From Streptomyces bathyalis (lineage in GTDB: Bacteria > Actinomycetota > Actinomycetes > Streptomycetales > Streptomycetaceae), in assembly GCF_015910445.1 (NCBI RefSeq), contig NZ_CP048882.1:1922001-1986000 (forward strand): a stretch of DNA of 64,000 bases. Reading direction: 5' to 3'. Both the position numbers and the translations under genes were made by a program. The notes below the pieces were generated by a model. That model ran no database searches, was not told where the DNA came from, and saw nothing but the letters and a program-made list of their open reading frames with translations. The first letter of the stretch is position 1. Each line of letters starts with the position of its first letter. Below, one piece after another: positions 1 to 9,584 of this stretch.

Positions 1-1
1 G

Positions 2-23
2 CCCGGCGAGAGCCTGCGCCGGG
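2..23 (-). terminator. Terminator stem at the end of leuB
   Basis: A 7-bp inverted repeat (cccggcg / cgccggg, loop of 8) directly abuts the leuB stop codon. It may continue past the window edge. Probably the leuB terminator; no U-tract can be judged here. Confidence 0.5.
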
Positions 24-1061
24 TCAGCCGGATACTCGGGTCGCGAGGGTGTCGCCGATCTCTTCCGTGCTGCGGGCGCCGGAGCGCTCGGCCAGGTCGG
101 CCGTGACCGCATCCTCGACGCGGGTGGCCTCGGCCTCGAGCCCGAGGTGCCGGAGCATCAGCGCGACGGAGAGGACGGTGGCCGTCGGGTCCGCCTTGCC
201 GGTGCCGGCGATGTCGGGCGCGGAGCCGTGGACCGGCTCGAACATCGAGGGGAAGTCGCCGGTCGGGTTGATGTTCCCGGAGGCGGCGAGACCGATTCCG
301 CCGCTCACGGCGGCGGCGAGGTCGGTGATGATGTCGCCGAAGAGGTTGTCGGTGACGATCACGTCGAAGCGCTCGGGGTCCGAGACGAGGAAGATCGTGG
401 CGGCGTCGACGTGCAGATAGTCGGTCGTGACGTCGGGGTACTCCTCGCCGATCCTGTCGAAGGTGTTCTTCCACAGGTGGCCCGCGTGCACGAGCACGTT
501 GTTCTTGTGGACCAGGGTCAGCTTCTTGCGGGGGCGCGCCTGTGCGCGCTCGTACGCGTCACGGACGACGCGCTCGACCCCGTACGCGGTGTTCACGCTG
601 ACCTCATTGGCCACCTCGGCGGGCGTGCCGGTGCGGATGCTTCCGCCGTTGCCGACGTACGGGCCCTCGGTGCCCTCGCGCACGACCACGAAGTCGATGG
701 CGGGGCGGCCGGCCAGAGGTGTCTCCGTGTTGGGGAAGAGCTTCGACGGCCGGAGATTGACGAAGTGGTCGAAGGCGAACCGCAGTTTGAGCAGCAGGCC
801 GCGCTCCAGGACGCCGGAGGGCACGCTCGGGTCGCCGATCGCGCCGAGCAGGATCGCGTCGTGCTGCCGGAGCTGCTCCGTCTCCGCGTCCGTGAGGGTC
901 TCGCCGGTGGCGTGCCAACGCTTGGCACCGAGCTCGTAGTGCTTCGTCTCCAGCTTCACGTCCTGCGGGAGGACGGCGGCGAGGACCTTCAGGCCCTGGG
1001 CCACGACTTCCTGGCCGATTCCGTCACCGGGGATCACTGCGAGGCTGATGGTGCGAGACAT
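24..1061 (-). CDS. leuB: 3-isopropylmalate dehydrogenase
   Basis: Catalyses NAD-dependent oxidative decarboxylation of 3-isopropylmalate in leucine synthesis, in the cytosol. The 345-aa protein has the normal length of the actinobacterial enzyme. Family signatures are visible: the N-terminal AVIPGDGIG, the substrate-binding arginine region around [18 protein letters not shown], the metal-binding [12 protein letters not shown] and the nucleotide-binding [13 protein letters not shown] near the C terminus. The ATG at 1061 starts the conserved [14 protein letters not shown]. The gene stands alone, with a 43-aa gene on the same strand upstream that is separated by a strong terminator. The closely related isocitrate and tartrate dehydrogenases are less likely, given the leucine-type motifs and neighbouring ilv genes. 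Confidence 0.95.
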   Translation of the reverse strand: MSRTISLAVIPGDGIGQEVVAQGLKVLAAVLPQDVKLETKHYELGAKRWHATGETLTDAETEQLRQHDAILLGAIGDPSVPSGVLERGLLLKLRFAFDHFVNLRPSKLFPNTETPLAGRPAIDFVVVREGTEGPYVGNGGSIRTGTPAEVANEVSVNTAYGVERVVRDAYERAQARPRKKLTLVHKNNVLVHAGHLWKNTFDRIGEEYPDVTTDYLHVDAATIFLVSDPERFDVIVTDNLFGDIITDLAAAVSGGIGLAASGNINPTGDFPSMFEPVHGSAPDIAGTGKADPTATVLSVALMLRHLGLEAEATRVEDAVTADLAERSGARSTEEIGDTLATRVSG

Positions 1062-1104
1062 GCGGCGACCTTACCTGCCGTCCCAGGAGCTGACACATCC
1101 GGTC

Positions 1105-1142
1105 CACATGCCGGACCGTGCGGATCGCCGGTCCGGCATGTG
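1105..1142 (-). terminator. Perfect 13-bp terminator stem between the 43-aa gene and leuB
   Basis: The arms cacatgccggacc and ggtccggcatgtg pair perfectly over 13 bp around a 12-nt loop. The stem lies 15 bp after the stop of the 43-aa ORF and 43 bp before the leuB start, so leuB probably has its own transcription start or depends on read-through. Confidence 0.8.
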
Positions 1143-1156
1143 CCGGCGAGCTGCCG

Positions 1157-1288
1157 TCAGTGGCCCGTGGCCCCACCGTTGTCGCGGCGGTCGAGGGCGC
1201 GCTGGAGGGCGGCGGCGGCCTTCCTGCGCTCGGCGTCACGGTTCGTGCGGGCGTTGTGACGAAGGCGGCGGCGTGCGGTCTCATCCAT
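1157..1288 (-). CDS. Small basic protein, 43 aa, function unknown
   Basis: Not recognised as a named family. The ORF runs from ATG 1288 to a TGA at 1157-1159 and begins MDETARRRLRHNARTNRDAE. Support for translation: an excellent Shine-Dalgarno (AGAAGGAG, about 8 nt before the ATG), typical actinobacterial codon use and a perfect terminator immediately downstream. The product is rich in Arg and Ala with a probable single amphipathic helix (residues 4-36), no Cys and no membrane segment; it could bind nucleic acid, but this is only inference from charge. A longer overlapping frame starting at 1284 lacks an SD and is rejected. Confidence 0.7.
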   Translation of the reverse strand: MDETARRRLRHNARTNRDAERRKAAAALQRALDRRDNGGATGH

Positions 1289-1581
1289 GATCAGCAACTC
1301 CTTCTGCACACAAGGGCTTCAAGAAGGGAAGGTGGGGGCTGGTGCTGCCGGAAGGGCGGGGGCTGGACGGTGCGTCAGGGGTCACCTGCGCCGTGCACCG
1401 GGCCTCAACCGCCGCTCGCTGGATGAGCGAGAACGTTCGGCTTCCACAAAGATAGAACCCGGACGCCGTGATGTCTCGCCAATTAGTTGGCCTTCCTACT
1501 ATCTGAGACGAACACCACTCGATTCAGGCCACCGGCGCCCACGAACCTCGGCCGTCGGCCGGGCTGAAGGAGCGCGGTGAG
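1289..1581. other. Intergenic region upstream of the 43-aa gene, with candidate operator
   Basis: No gene seen. It contains the inverted repeat gccaa-ttag-ttggc at 1478-1491 and, overlapping it, an imperfect palindrome ttagttgg-cctt-cctactat (1483-1502) that resembles MarR-family operators. The arms gtctc (1473-1477) and gagac (1505-1509) frame the block. The base composition is clearly more AT-rich than its surroundings. It may be the promoter of the 43-aa gene, or the remnant of a promoter for a lost gene. Confidence 0.35.
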
Positions 1582-2319
1582 CTAGAGGAGTGCGGCGAGC
1601 AGACCGGGCAGCTCCGCGAGCCCGGTGATCCTGCGTACGCCGGCTGCTGCGGGGCCGGGGTGGGACGTTCCCCCTGGGCCCCGAGAGCCCGGGTGGTGCC
1701 CCCAGGTCCGGTCGATCCAGATGCCGCGCAGTCCCGCATCGTCGGCCGCGCGAGCGTCGATGTCGTGACGGTCGCCGACGTAGGCGACCTCGGCGGGAGG
1801 CAGTCCCATCGCGTCACAGCCCGCGCGGAACGCCTCGGGCGCGGGCTTGGCATGGCCGAGTTCGTCCGCGCACAACAGGACTTCGAAGCGGTCGCGAATG
1901 CCCAGGCGACGCAGCTTGCGCTCCTGGTTGGGCGTGGAGGAGTTGGAGAGGGCGCCGTGCCGGTAGCCGGGAGTGAGCGCGTCCAGCGCGGGGACGGCGT
2001 CGGGGAAGAGGGTCCAGGCCTGCTCGTACAGCGCGACATAGCGGCCGAACCAGGCGTCGGCCTCCTCGTCGGTGAGGGGCGTGCCCAGGAAGCCCCGCGC
2101 CCGCTCCCTGCGGTGTTCGAGAAAGCCCAGCTCACCGGAGAGAAAGCGGGCGAACTGCTCCTCCATGACCTCCTGCCAGCGCCCGAGAGCGGCCTCCGGC
2201 GAGGGGTGGCGGTCCAGCAGCATCTCGGCCTCGATGTGCCGCATGGCACCGGCACGGTCGGACCCGGTGTAATCGAAGAGCGTGTCGTCGATGTCCCACA
2301 GGATTCCCCGGATCGGCAT
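1582..2319 (-). CDS. HAD-superfamily hydrolase
   Basis: A 245-aa haloacid-dehalogenase-like hydrolase, probably a small-molecule phosphatase. Motif I DIDDT (Asp9, Asp11) sits at the very N terminus, motif II is the Ser in ALSNSSTPNQ, motif III the Lys in HAKPAPEAF, and motif IV AYVGDRHDID. The ATG at 2319 is chosen because it places motif I eight residues from the start; the open frame extends 90 nt further without a usable start. Odd: near the C terminus (about residues 205-220, DNA 1667-1705) an in-frame stretch rich in Gly, Pro and His carries the G-rich hairpin sequence found elsewhere in the window, as if a repeat had inserted. Substrate cannot be named. Confidence 0.85.
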   Translation of the reverse strand: MPIRGILWDIDDTLFDYTGSDRAGAMRHIEAEMLLDRHPSPEAALGRWQEVMEEQFARFLSGELGFLEHRRERARGFLGTPLTDEEADAWFGRYVALYEQAWTLFPDAVPALDALTPGYRHGALSNSSTPNQERKLRRLGIRDRFEVLLCADELGHAKPAPEAFRAGCDAMGLPPAEVAYVGDRHDIDARAADDAGLRGIWIDRTWGHHPGSRGPGGTSHPGPAAAGVRRITGLAELPGLLAALL

Positions 2320-2407
2320 GTGACGGACGCTAGCAGGGAGTTGGGAGCAGGTGCGTCGCGCCGGGAGGGTGCCCCGGGCTCGTGGCGCAGCCCTACACTC
2401 CGCGGCC

Positions 2408-3115
2408 ATGACTGATGATCAAGAGAATCGGCCCGACCTCTTCGGGACCATGTCCACCACGCGCGCGATGCGCCGGCTGAAGCCGGACCCCGTTCCTGAC
2501 GAGCTGCTGGAACAGCTCGTGCAGGCGGCGGTGTGGGCGCCGAGCGGGTCGAACCTCCAGCAGTTCCACTACGTCGTCGTGACCGACCGGGCCGTGATGT
2601 CCCGGCTGGAGCCGCTGTGGCGCAGGTGCGTGGACGCGTACCTCGGATCGGCGGGAAAGGCCACGCCGCCGAACATGGACGAGGGCGCCTACAGGCGGAT
2701 GGTGGCGGCCATCGAGTACCAGCGTGATCACTTCGCCGAGACCCCGGCGCTGATCGTCCCGTGCTACCGCTACGTCCAGCCCAAGGGCGACATGGAGGGC
2801 CTGCGCGCGATGCGCGACGCGCTGGGCACCGGGGCGCTGCTGCGGCTGATGCGCAGCGGGGTGTTCAGCACGGTGGCGGAGACCTCCAGCGTCTACCCCG
2901 GCGTGCAGAACCTGCTGCTGGCGGCGCGAGGGCTCGGGCTGGGGGCCACGATCACCGTGTGGCACCTGATGCTGGAGCGGGAGTGGAAGCAGGTGCTCGG
3001 CATCCCCAAGCAGGTCAACACGTTCGCCGTGATACCGGTCGGCTGGCCGGTGGGCAACTTCGGCCCGGTGCGCCGGCGTCCGGTCCCGGAGGTGATGCAC
3101 CGGGACGGCTGGTGA
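2408..3115 (+). CDS. Nitroreductase-family FMN protein
   Basis: A 235-aa flavin-dependent nitroreductase-like oxidoreductase. The N-terminal STTRAMRRLKPDPVP matches the FMN-binding start of the family (S/TxRxxRxF-like). WAPSGSNLQQFHYVVV provides the second FMN contact, and GVQNLLLAARGLGLGATIT is the conserved late helix. The start ATG at 2408 gives MTDDQENRPDLFGTM; the frame is open upstream but lacks a better start. It is divergent from the HAD gene (88 bp apart) and convergent with pruA, with a shared terminator. The natural substrate is unknown; homologues act on nitroaromatics, quinones or enones. Confidence 0.85.
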   Translation: MTDDQENRPDLFGTMSTTRAMRRLKPDPVPDELLEQLVQAAVWAPSGSNLQQFHYVVVTDRAVMSRLEPLWRRCVDAYLGSAGKATPPNMDEGAYRRMVAAIEYQRDHFAETPALIVPCYRYVQPKGDMEGLRAMRDALGTGALLRLMRSGVFSTVAETSSVYPGVQNLLLAARGLGLGATITVWHLMLEREWKQVLGIPKQVNTFAVIPVGWPVGNFGPVRRRPVPEVMHRDGW

Positions 3116-3168
3116 GACCGGGACGGCTGGAGGGGCGGCCCGTCGCGGATGCCGGGAGCGGCGCACGG

Positions 3169-3196
3169 CGGCCCGGCCCCGTGCGGGGCCGGGCCG
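3169..3196. terminator. Bidirectional terminator between nitroreductase and pruA
   Basis: A perfect 12-bp stem (cggcccggcccc / ggggccgggccg) closed by a gtgc tetraloop, lying between the two convergent stop codons. Confidence 0.85.
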
Positions 3197-3203
3197 GAGC
3201 GGG

Positions 3204-4835
<1,632 letters not shown>

Positions 4836-4876
4836 GGCTGCCGTCTCTCCTTCTTACGAGGGCACTGTCTGGGTGT

Positions 4877-5806
4877 TCAGCCGCGGGTGGCGAGCGAGCG
4901 GAGGAAGAATCCGAGGTTGGCCGGACGCTCCGCGAGGCGCCGCATGAAGTATCCGTACCAGTCGGTCCCGTAGGGGACGTATACGCGCATCCGGTGGCCC
5001 TCGGCCACGAGCCGTGACTGCTCGCTGTCGCGGATGCCGTAGAGCATCTGGAACTCGAACTCGTCGTGTTTACGCCCGAGGCGCCGCGCCAGCTCCTGCG
5101 CGATGGTGACCATCCGCGGATCGTGCGTGCCGATCATGGGATAGCCCTTGCCCGAGAGCAGGATCTTCAGGCACCGCACGTACGCGCGGTCCACATCGGC
5201 CTTGTGCTGGTGGGCGACCGACGCCGGTTCGTTGTATGCCCCCTTCACCAACCGTACGCGCGAGCCCTCCCCTGCCAGGGCACGGCAGTCCTCCTCGGTG
5301 CGGAAGAGGTAGGACTGCAGCACCGCCCCGGTCTGCGGGAAGCTCTCGCGCAGATCGGCGAGCACGGCGAGGGTGGAGTCCACGGTCGTGTGGTCCTCCA
5401 TGTCCAGCGTCACGGTGGTGCCCGCCTCGGCGGCCGCCTCGACGACCGGCCGGACGTTGGCGAGCGCGACGTCGTGGCCGCCGTCCGGCAGCGCCTGCCC
5501 GAAGGCGGAAAGCTTCACCGACATCTCGGCCCGCTCGCCCAGGCCCTCCCCCGCCAGGGCCTGGGCGAGCGCGAGGTAGGCGTCGCGATTGCGCAGCGCC
5601 TCCGCGCGGTCGGTGGTGTCCTCGCCGAGATGATCGAGTGTGACGTCGAGACCGCGGCCGGTCAGCGACCGCACGTTCTCCATGCACGCGTCCAGCCGCT
5701 CGCCCGCGACGAAGCGGTTCACGACGGGGCGTGTGACCGGCGTCGACGACACGAAGCGGCGGATGCCGTCACTTCGCGCGGCGGCGAGGAGCACTGGGCC
5801 GAACAC
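4877..5806 (-). CDS. pruB: Proline dehydrogenase (FAD)
   Basis: Oxidises proline to P5C and passes electrons to the quinone pool. The protein is about 309 aa and monofunctional. It shows RLVKGAYNEP, MLYGIRDSEQSR, YVPYGTDWYGYFMRRLAERP and other TIM-barrel signatures of the PutA catalytic domain. The GTG at 5806 is preferred: GGAGG lies 5 nt upstream and the product then starts (M)FGPVLLAAARSDGIRRF, the family-like N terminus. The open frame extends to 5968 but that part is low-complexity. First gene of the operon with pruA and divergent from a PucR-type regulator, which is the usual arrangement for proline-inducible control. Confidence 0.93.
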   Translation of the reverse strand: MFGPVLLAAARSDGIRRFVSSTPVTRPVVNRFVAGERLDACMENVRSLTGRGLDVTLDHLGEDTTDRAEALRNRDAYLALAQALAGEGLGERAEMSVKLSAFGQALPDGGHDVALANVRPVVEAAAEAGTTVTLDMEDHTTVDSTLAVLADLRESFPQTGAVLQSYLFRTEEDCRALAGEGSRVRLVKGAYNEPASVAHQHKADVDRAYVRCLKILLSGKGYPMIGTHDPRMVTIAQELARRLGRKHDEFEFQMLYGIRDSEQSRLVAEGHRMRVYVPYGTDWYGYFMRRLAERPANLGFFLRSLATRG

Positions 5807-6069
5807 GGGCACCTCCACTGACGTTCTTCTTCGCGCTCCTGGCGTCCCGTGGCGGGCCCCGTTCGGCCGGAGGGGAAGGTCTGCGGAGGAACGGAGCGCC
5901 ACGGCGTCGGAAGCCACCCTGAATCTAAGGATCGCGCCATTCCGTGACCATCGACAGCTGTCACGCATCCGTGTCCCAGATCTCAGACATCTGTACGAGA
6001 ATGGTGACGCGGGGCGCCCGTAAGGGGCGGAGACGGCACGTCGGCACGACGCGGAACAGCGGGATGATC
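5807..6069. promoter_or_regulatory. Proline dehydrogenase / PucR divergent control region
   Basis: 263 bp between divergent starts. A perfect palindrome gacagctgtc is at 5953-5962, and cagat-N7-atctg at 5977-5993. On the minus strand a -10-like TTAGAT (plus 5923-5928) lies about 115 bp upstream of the proline dehydrogenase start. These are candidate sites for the adjacent PucR regulator. Assignment is inference. Confidence 0.45.
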
Positions 6070-7299
6070 ATGCGCGAGGACTACCAGGCACTCATCGACG
6101 AGGTCTGCGCGCTGCTCGGCACCCCCGCGACCCTGGAGGCACGCGACTTCGCGCTGATCGCCTTCGGCGCCCACGAGGGCGACGGCGAGGGCGCCGAGCC
6201 CGCGCTCGACCCGGTGCGCAGGCGCTCCATCCTCGGACGCCGCTCCAGCGCCGAGGTGCGGGCGTGGTTCGAGAGCTTCGGCATCACCAGGGCCGCGTCT
6301 CCCGTCCGCATCGATCCCGAACCGGCGGCCGGCGTCGAGCACGGGCGCATCTGCCTCCCCGTGCGGCACGCGGGCGTCGTGCGCGGCTACATCTGGCTGA
6401 TGGACGACGGGGCGCTCGACCTCTCCGACCCGCGGCTGGCGGCGGCCATGGCGGTGGCGTCGCGGATCGGGGCGCTGCTGGCGGCCGAGACGCAGGCGGA
6501 GGCGCGCTCGGGCGAACTGCTGCGGGCGATGCTGACCGAGGAAGACCGGGGCAGGGGCGAGGAGTTGGCGGCGGAGCTGGGCGAGCTGCTCGGGCCGGCG
6601 GCGTCGGGCCCGCTGGCACTGCTCGCTGTGGGCCCCTGGCCGGCCGACGACGCTGACGGCGACGGGGAGAGCTCCGGCAGTACGGGCGCACCCGTGCTGC
6701 CGCACGTCATGGCGGGGTGCGTGCTTCCGGCCCGGCTCGCGCAACCGGCCCCCGGCGGCAGGTCGGCGGCGCCGCCCGCGCCGGAGCGGCAGCCGGTGCT
6801 CGCCTCGCTGGTGCGGCTGCGCTCGGCGGAGGTCCGTGCTCCGGCCCGTACGGCCGCCGGGCAACTGCTGCGCGTGCCGCGCTCCCCCGCCGCCGCGGGC
6901 GTCAGCGCGCCGCGCCGCGGGCTCTCCGACGCGGTCGCGGCCTGGCGGGAGGCGCTCGCCGCCGCACGGGCCGCGGGCGCGGAACCGGAGCGGCTGGGCC
7001 CGGTCGCCGACTGGGACGCGATCGGTCCGTACCGGCTGCTGGCCGCCCTGCCCGACGACGTCGCCCGCGATGCGGCCGTGGCGCCGCTGCTGCGTCCCGC
7101 ACACGGCGAACTGGCGCGCACCGCCGAGGTGTTCCTCGACCACGCGGGCCAGGCGGGGCGAACGGCCGCCGCGTTGGGCATACACCGTCAGACGCTCTAC
7201 TACCGCCTCTCCCGCATCGAAGCCCTCACCGGCCTCGACCTCGACGATGGCGGCTCCCGGTTGCTGCTCCACATGGCGCTGAAGGCCGCACGGCTGTGA
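6070..7299 (+). CDS. PucR-family regulator of proline catabolism
   Basis: A transcriptional activator of about 409 aa. The C-terminal helix-turn-helix (GRTAAALGIHRQTLYYRLSRIE, followed by ALTGLDLDD) is the PucR-type HTH_30. The N-terminal and central parts form a ligand-sensing region beginning REDYQALIDEVCALLGTPATLEARDF. Divergent from the proline dehydrogenase/P5C dehydrogenase operon, so it is very likely the proline-responsive PutR-type activator. Two in-frame ATGs exist (6064 and 6070); the second has GGGA at good spacing. Longer upstream frame sequence looks non-coding. The middle (residues 190-260) is Pro/Ala/Gly-rich and probably a flexible linker. Confidence 0.88.
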   Translation: MREDYQALIDEVCALLGTPATLEARDFALIAFGAHEGDGEGAEPALDPVRRRSILGRRSSAEVRAWFESFGITRAASPVRIDPEPAAGVEHGRICLPVRHAGVVRGYIWLMDDGALDLSDPRLAAAMAVASRIGALLAAETQAEARSGELLRAMLTEEDRGRGEELAAELGELLGPAASGPLALLAVGPWPADDADGDGESSGSTGAPVLPHVMAGCVLPARLAQPAPGGRSAAPPAPERQPVLASLVRLRSAEVRAPARTAAGQLLRVPRSPAAAGVSAPRRGLSDAVAAWREALAAARAAGAEPERLGPVADWDAIGPYRLLAALPDDVARDAAVAPLLRPAHGELARTAEVFLDHAGQAGRTAAALGIHRQTLYYRLSRIEALTGLDLDDGGSRLLLHMALKAARL

Positions 7300-7549
7300 C
7301 TGCCGTGCGGGGTCCGCGACTCCGTGAGCAATGTCGGGGGTCATGAACACGAGCACGAGCGCGAGCAACGGTCGCGGACAGCAACGGCGTTCATCCACCG
7401 GTGGCGCTCGACGAGCTTCGGCTCGGTGTTCGACTCGGCATGGCTCCAGCCACCTGGGGACGGGCGTTCGCCGCGATGAGCCCCGATGAGACCTTCAGCC
7501 TTCGCTCCACCACGCGATGTCCGGCTCCGGGAGTCGGTGAAGGGCTGTC
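7300..7549. other. Intergenic, no clear gene
   Basis: Open frames exist on both strands but none has a family-like sequence together with a good ribosome-binding site. The segment ggctgtctcattgcccc (7544-7560), straddling the ferredoxin stop codon, looks like an insertion-sequence terminus, but no partner end was found. Confidence 0.3.
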
Positions 7550-7993
7550 TCATTGCCCCCGATCACGGATCGGCGACGCAGCGCGCCGATTCCCTGCAAG
7601 CCCCCGTCGCGGCGGAGTGATGGCGTGCAGGTCGAGGATCTCCGGCTGCGGAGCGACGCCGGGGCCGCCCGCGCGTACCCAGGCGGTGACGTCCTCGGTC
7701 GCGTCCGGGCTGTTGACCAGCCCCAGCCAGACGGGCCGCGCACCGGCGGCGCGCCCGGCGGCGGAAGGCTGCACGACGATGACGTTGGCCTGGTCACACA
7801 CGTCCAGGCAGTCGGACACGCGAACCGGTGCCTCCTCCCGCAGCCGAGCCGTCTGTGCCGCGTGATCCAGTCCGGTCACCTTGGGACTGCCGCAGCAGCA
7901 GTCCCGGCACACGACGATCCGGCACGGAGCAGGGCCGGCAGTCTCCACTGCCCCCGCTTCGTCGGATGCCTCATCGACCGATGTCTCGGGCAC
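7550..7993 (-). CDS. Thioredoxin-like [2Fe-2S] ferredoxin, cobalamin-riboswitch controlled
   Basis: A 147-aa protein with the thioredoxin-like [2Fe-2S] ferredoxin fold. The cysteine set is C-x5-CRDCCCG near residue 30 and SDCLDVC about 35 residues later, followed by ANVIVVQP. Such proteins are electron carriers and occur among cobalamin biosynthesis genes of Streptomyces. The GTG start at 7993 has GGGAAGG upstream. About 60 nt upstream begins a cobalamin riboswitch on the same strand, so expression should drop when B12 is plentiful. Odd: no other cobalamin gene is next to it, and the basic C-terminal tail (RRGLAGNRRAASPIRDRGQ) does not look like the family and coincides with an IS-like sequence. 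Confidence 0.8.
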   Translation of the reverse strand: MPETSVDEASDEAGAVETAGPAPCRIVVCRDCCCGSPKVTGLDHAAQTARLREEAPVRVSDCLDVCDQANVIVVQPSAAGRAAGARPVWLGLVNSPDATEDVTAWVRAGGPGVAPQPEILDLHAITPPRRGLAGNRRAASPIRDRGQ

Positions 7994-8049
7994 GCCGAAC
8001 CTTCCCTCTCTCCGGGGAGATCCGCCCCGGTACGTCGAGGAGGCGACCG

Positions 8050-8200
8050 CGTGAGTCTCCTGGCTCTCGGGTCAAGGCTCGTCCCCGCCTTCCCACCCGC
8101 CCGGGGCAGTGGCCTGTCGGGGATCCGCTCGCCGATCACAGTGGCGGGACCGCGCCGGATTCACACCGGCTTCCTCGAACCGCCGTCGCCATGTCACGGG
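8050..8200 (-). promoter_or_regulatory. Cobalamin (B12) riboswitch
   Basis: On the minus strand the conserved parts occur in the right order: GAGGAAGCC, GGTGTGAATCCGGC (plus 8154-8176), GCCACTGTGA (8134-8145), GCCACTG (8107-8113), GGGAAGGCGG (8085-8094) and the B12 box GAGCCAGGAGACTC (8053-8066). It ends about 57 nt before the GTG of the [2Fe-2S] ferredoxin gene. Adenosylcobalamin binding normally represses the downstream gene. The exact 5' edge is approximate. No obvious intrinsic terminator follows, which suggests translational control. Confidence 0.93.
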
Positions 8201-8365
8201 CCATCATTCCATCCGGGCGCCGTCCAGGGCCGAGGGCCTCCGCGGGCCCCGAAGAAGCGCCGGACGCAGATCGGCGGTCCGGACGATGACGCGGCTCGTC
8301 CCTGCAACTGCCCTGCAGCGTGCGTGACTTGACGGGCTCCCGTTGCCGGTCGGCGCTCGTGGATG
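8201..8365. other. Region between riboswitch and phosphotransferase gene
   Basis: 165 bp between the riboswitch and the stop of the upstream minus-strand gene. It must hold the promoter for the riboswitch transcript. No convincing -10/-35 pair was identified. Confidence 0.3.
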
Positions 8366-9316
8366 TCAGTCTCCGACGCCCCCTGCGAACGGCATCGTCC
8401 GCCACCGGATGATGGCGGGGTTCAAGTACTCGGGCAACGCGGGCAGTTGAGGCGCGAGCGCCAGGGCGGCGATGACCCGCAGCATGCCTACGGCGTTCAC
8501 GAAGCTCATGACGTCCTCCTTCAACGGCCTCATGCCGTTGCGCCGCGCGCCGCGGTCGTAGGCGGATTCGAGGTCGGGCCCGAGGGTGGCCAGGTCCCAC
8601 TCGACGGGGCCCGACGTGACCAGTTCGAAGTCGGCGTAGAGCTTCCCGTCCTTCCCGGAGAAGATGTTCGCGGGTGGGCAGTCGCCGTGGATGGGCTGGA
8701 CATCGGTCCACGGGAACGCCGTCTCGAACGCCGCGCGTGAGCTCACGAGAGGTTCCAGGACCTGCCACTCGCGGCGCGCGCGGTCCAGATCGCTCGGAGC
8801 GATGAGGTCGGGGCGGTCTTCGAGCAGGGCAAGGCTTTCCCCGATGACCCGCGGTTCGGCCGCGGACAGGAACGACAGCCGGCCGGGGTATCCGCGCAGG
8901 GCGGCGTGCAGGTCGGCAACGATTTCGGCGTTGGCCACGTAGTCGGGCTCCTTGTCCCGGTCCTCCTCGACGAACTGCCAGAACGTCATCGAGAGTCCGT
9001 CGCGCTGTACGGGCTCCCGTGGCACGAGAGGACTGGGCTGGATCACGGGGGCTCCCTGGTCTGCGAGCCACCGCGTCACGTCAAGTTCCGCCTGCTGGCG
9101 GGCGGCCTGGGAACCGAGATCCGCGGAGTGCGGCAGGACTGTGGGAATCCGGGCCACGACCGGTGACGGCGCGAGGTGGACGACCACGGAGAACAGGTCG
9201 TGGAGCACCTCGGCATCGGTCACGGTGAGCCCGAGAGCGCGCCCCGCTCCCACGGCCGCGTCGACTGCTGCGGAGGTGCGTCGGGCAATCTGCTCTGGCG
9301 TCACGAAATCGGGCAT
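8366..9316 (-). CDS. Aminoglycoside phosphotransferase-family kinase
   Basis: A 316-aa APH/ChoK-fold small-molecule kinase. The catalytic loop is IHGDCPPANIF (Asp base, Asn metal ligand), followed about 17 residues later by the ADFE metal-binding motif in place of DFG. The N-lobe contains the region VVVHLAPSPVVARIPTVLP. Start ATG 9316 gives MPDFVTPEQIARRTS; upstream frame sequence is not protein-like. Whether it acts on an aminoglycoside, another antibiotic or a metabolite cannot be told; many chromosomal homologues in Streptomyces are not resistance genes. Monocistronic and divergent from the methyltransferase. Confidence 0.82.
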   Translation of the reverse strand: MPDFVTPEQIARRTSAAVDAAVGAGRALGLTVTDAEVLHDLFSVVVHLAPSPVVARIPTVLPHSADLGSQAARQQAELDVTRWLADQGAPVIQPSPLVPREPVQRDGLSMTFWQFVEEDRDKEPDYVANAEIVADLHAALRGYPGRLSFLSAAEPRVIGESLALLEDRPDLIAPSDLDRARREWQVLEPLVSSRAAFETAFPWTDVQPIHGDCPPANIFSGKDGKLYADFELVTSGPVEWDLATLGPDLESAYDRGARRNGMRPLKEDVMSFVNAVGMLRVIAALALAPQLPALPEYLNPAIIRWRTMPFAGGVGD

Positions 9317-9584
9317 GGCTCGATCGTTCCACGCCGCAGCACGGCGTTCGACGTACAACTTCCAGCCGGTAGCGGCCACTTCGCCCGACGGACATCCGGG
9401 CCGCCGACGAACGCGAGCTCCCCGTATGGAGAACCCGGGCAGCGGCAGTTCCGCCGGGGGAGGAAATCGGGGCCGGAGAACCACCGCGCGGGCAGGTGAT
9501 GGAGCAACGACAACGGCGGCCCGGTCGCCCGGGGGAGCCGGTCACCAAAACGGGCCCACGGCGGGCGAACGGACGGGGAACGTC
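9317..9584. other. Divergent intergenic region, no gene seen
   Basis: 268 bp between the phosphotransferase (minus) and methyltransferase (plus) starts; expected to hold both promoters. No clear operator was found. Confidence 0.3.

Noticed and set aside
7544..7560. Insertion-sequence-like end at the ferredoxin stop codon
   Set aside because: Only one short end was seen, with no second inverted repeat, target duplication or transposase fragment nearby.
7401..7865. Plus-strand reading frame across the ferredoxin gene
   Set aside because: It lies antisense to a recognised ferredoxin, has no ribosome-binding site and shows no family motif.
7550..8200. Part of a cobalamin biosynthesis cluster
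   Set aside because: Neighbouring genes are a regulator of proline use and generic modifying enzymes, none of the cobalamin pathway.
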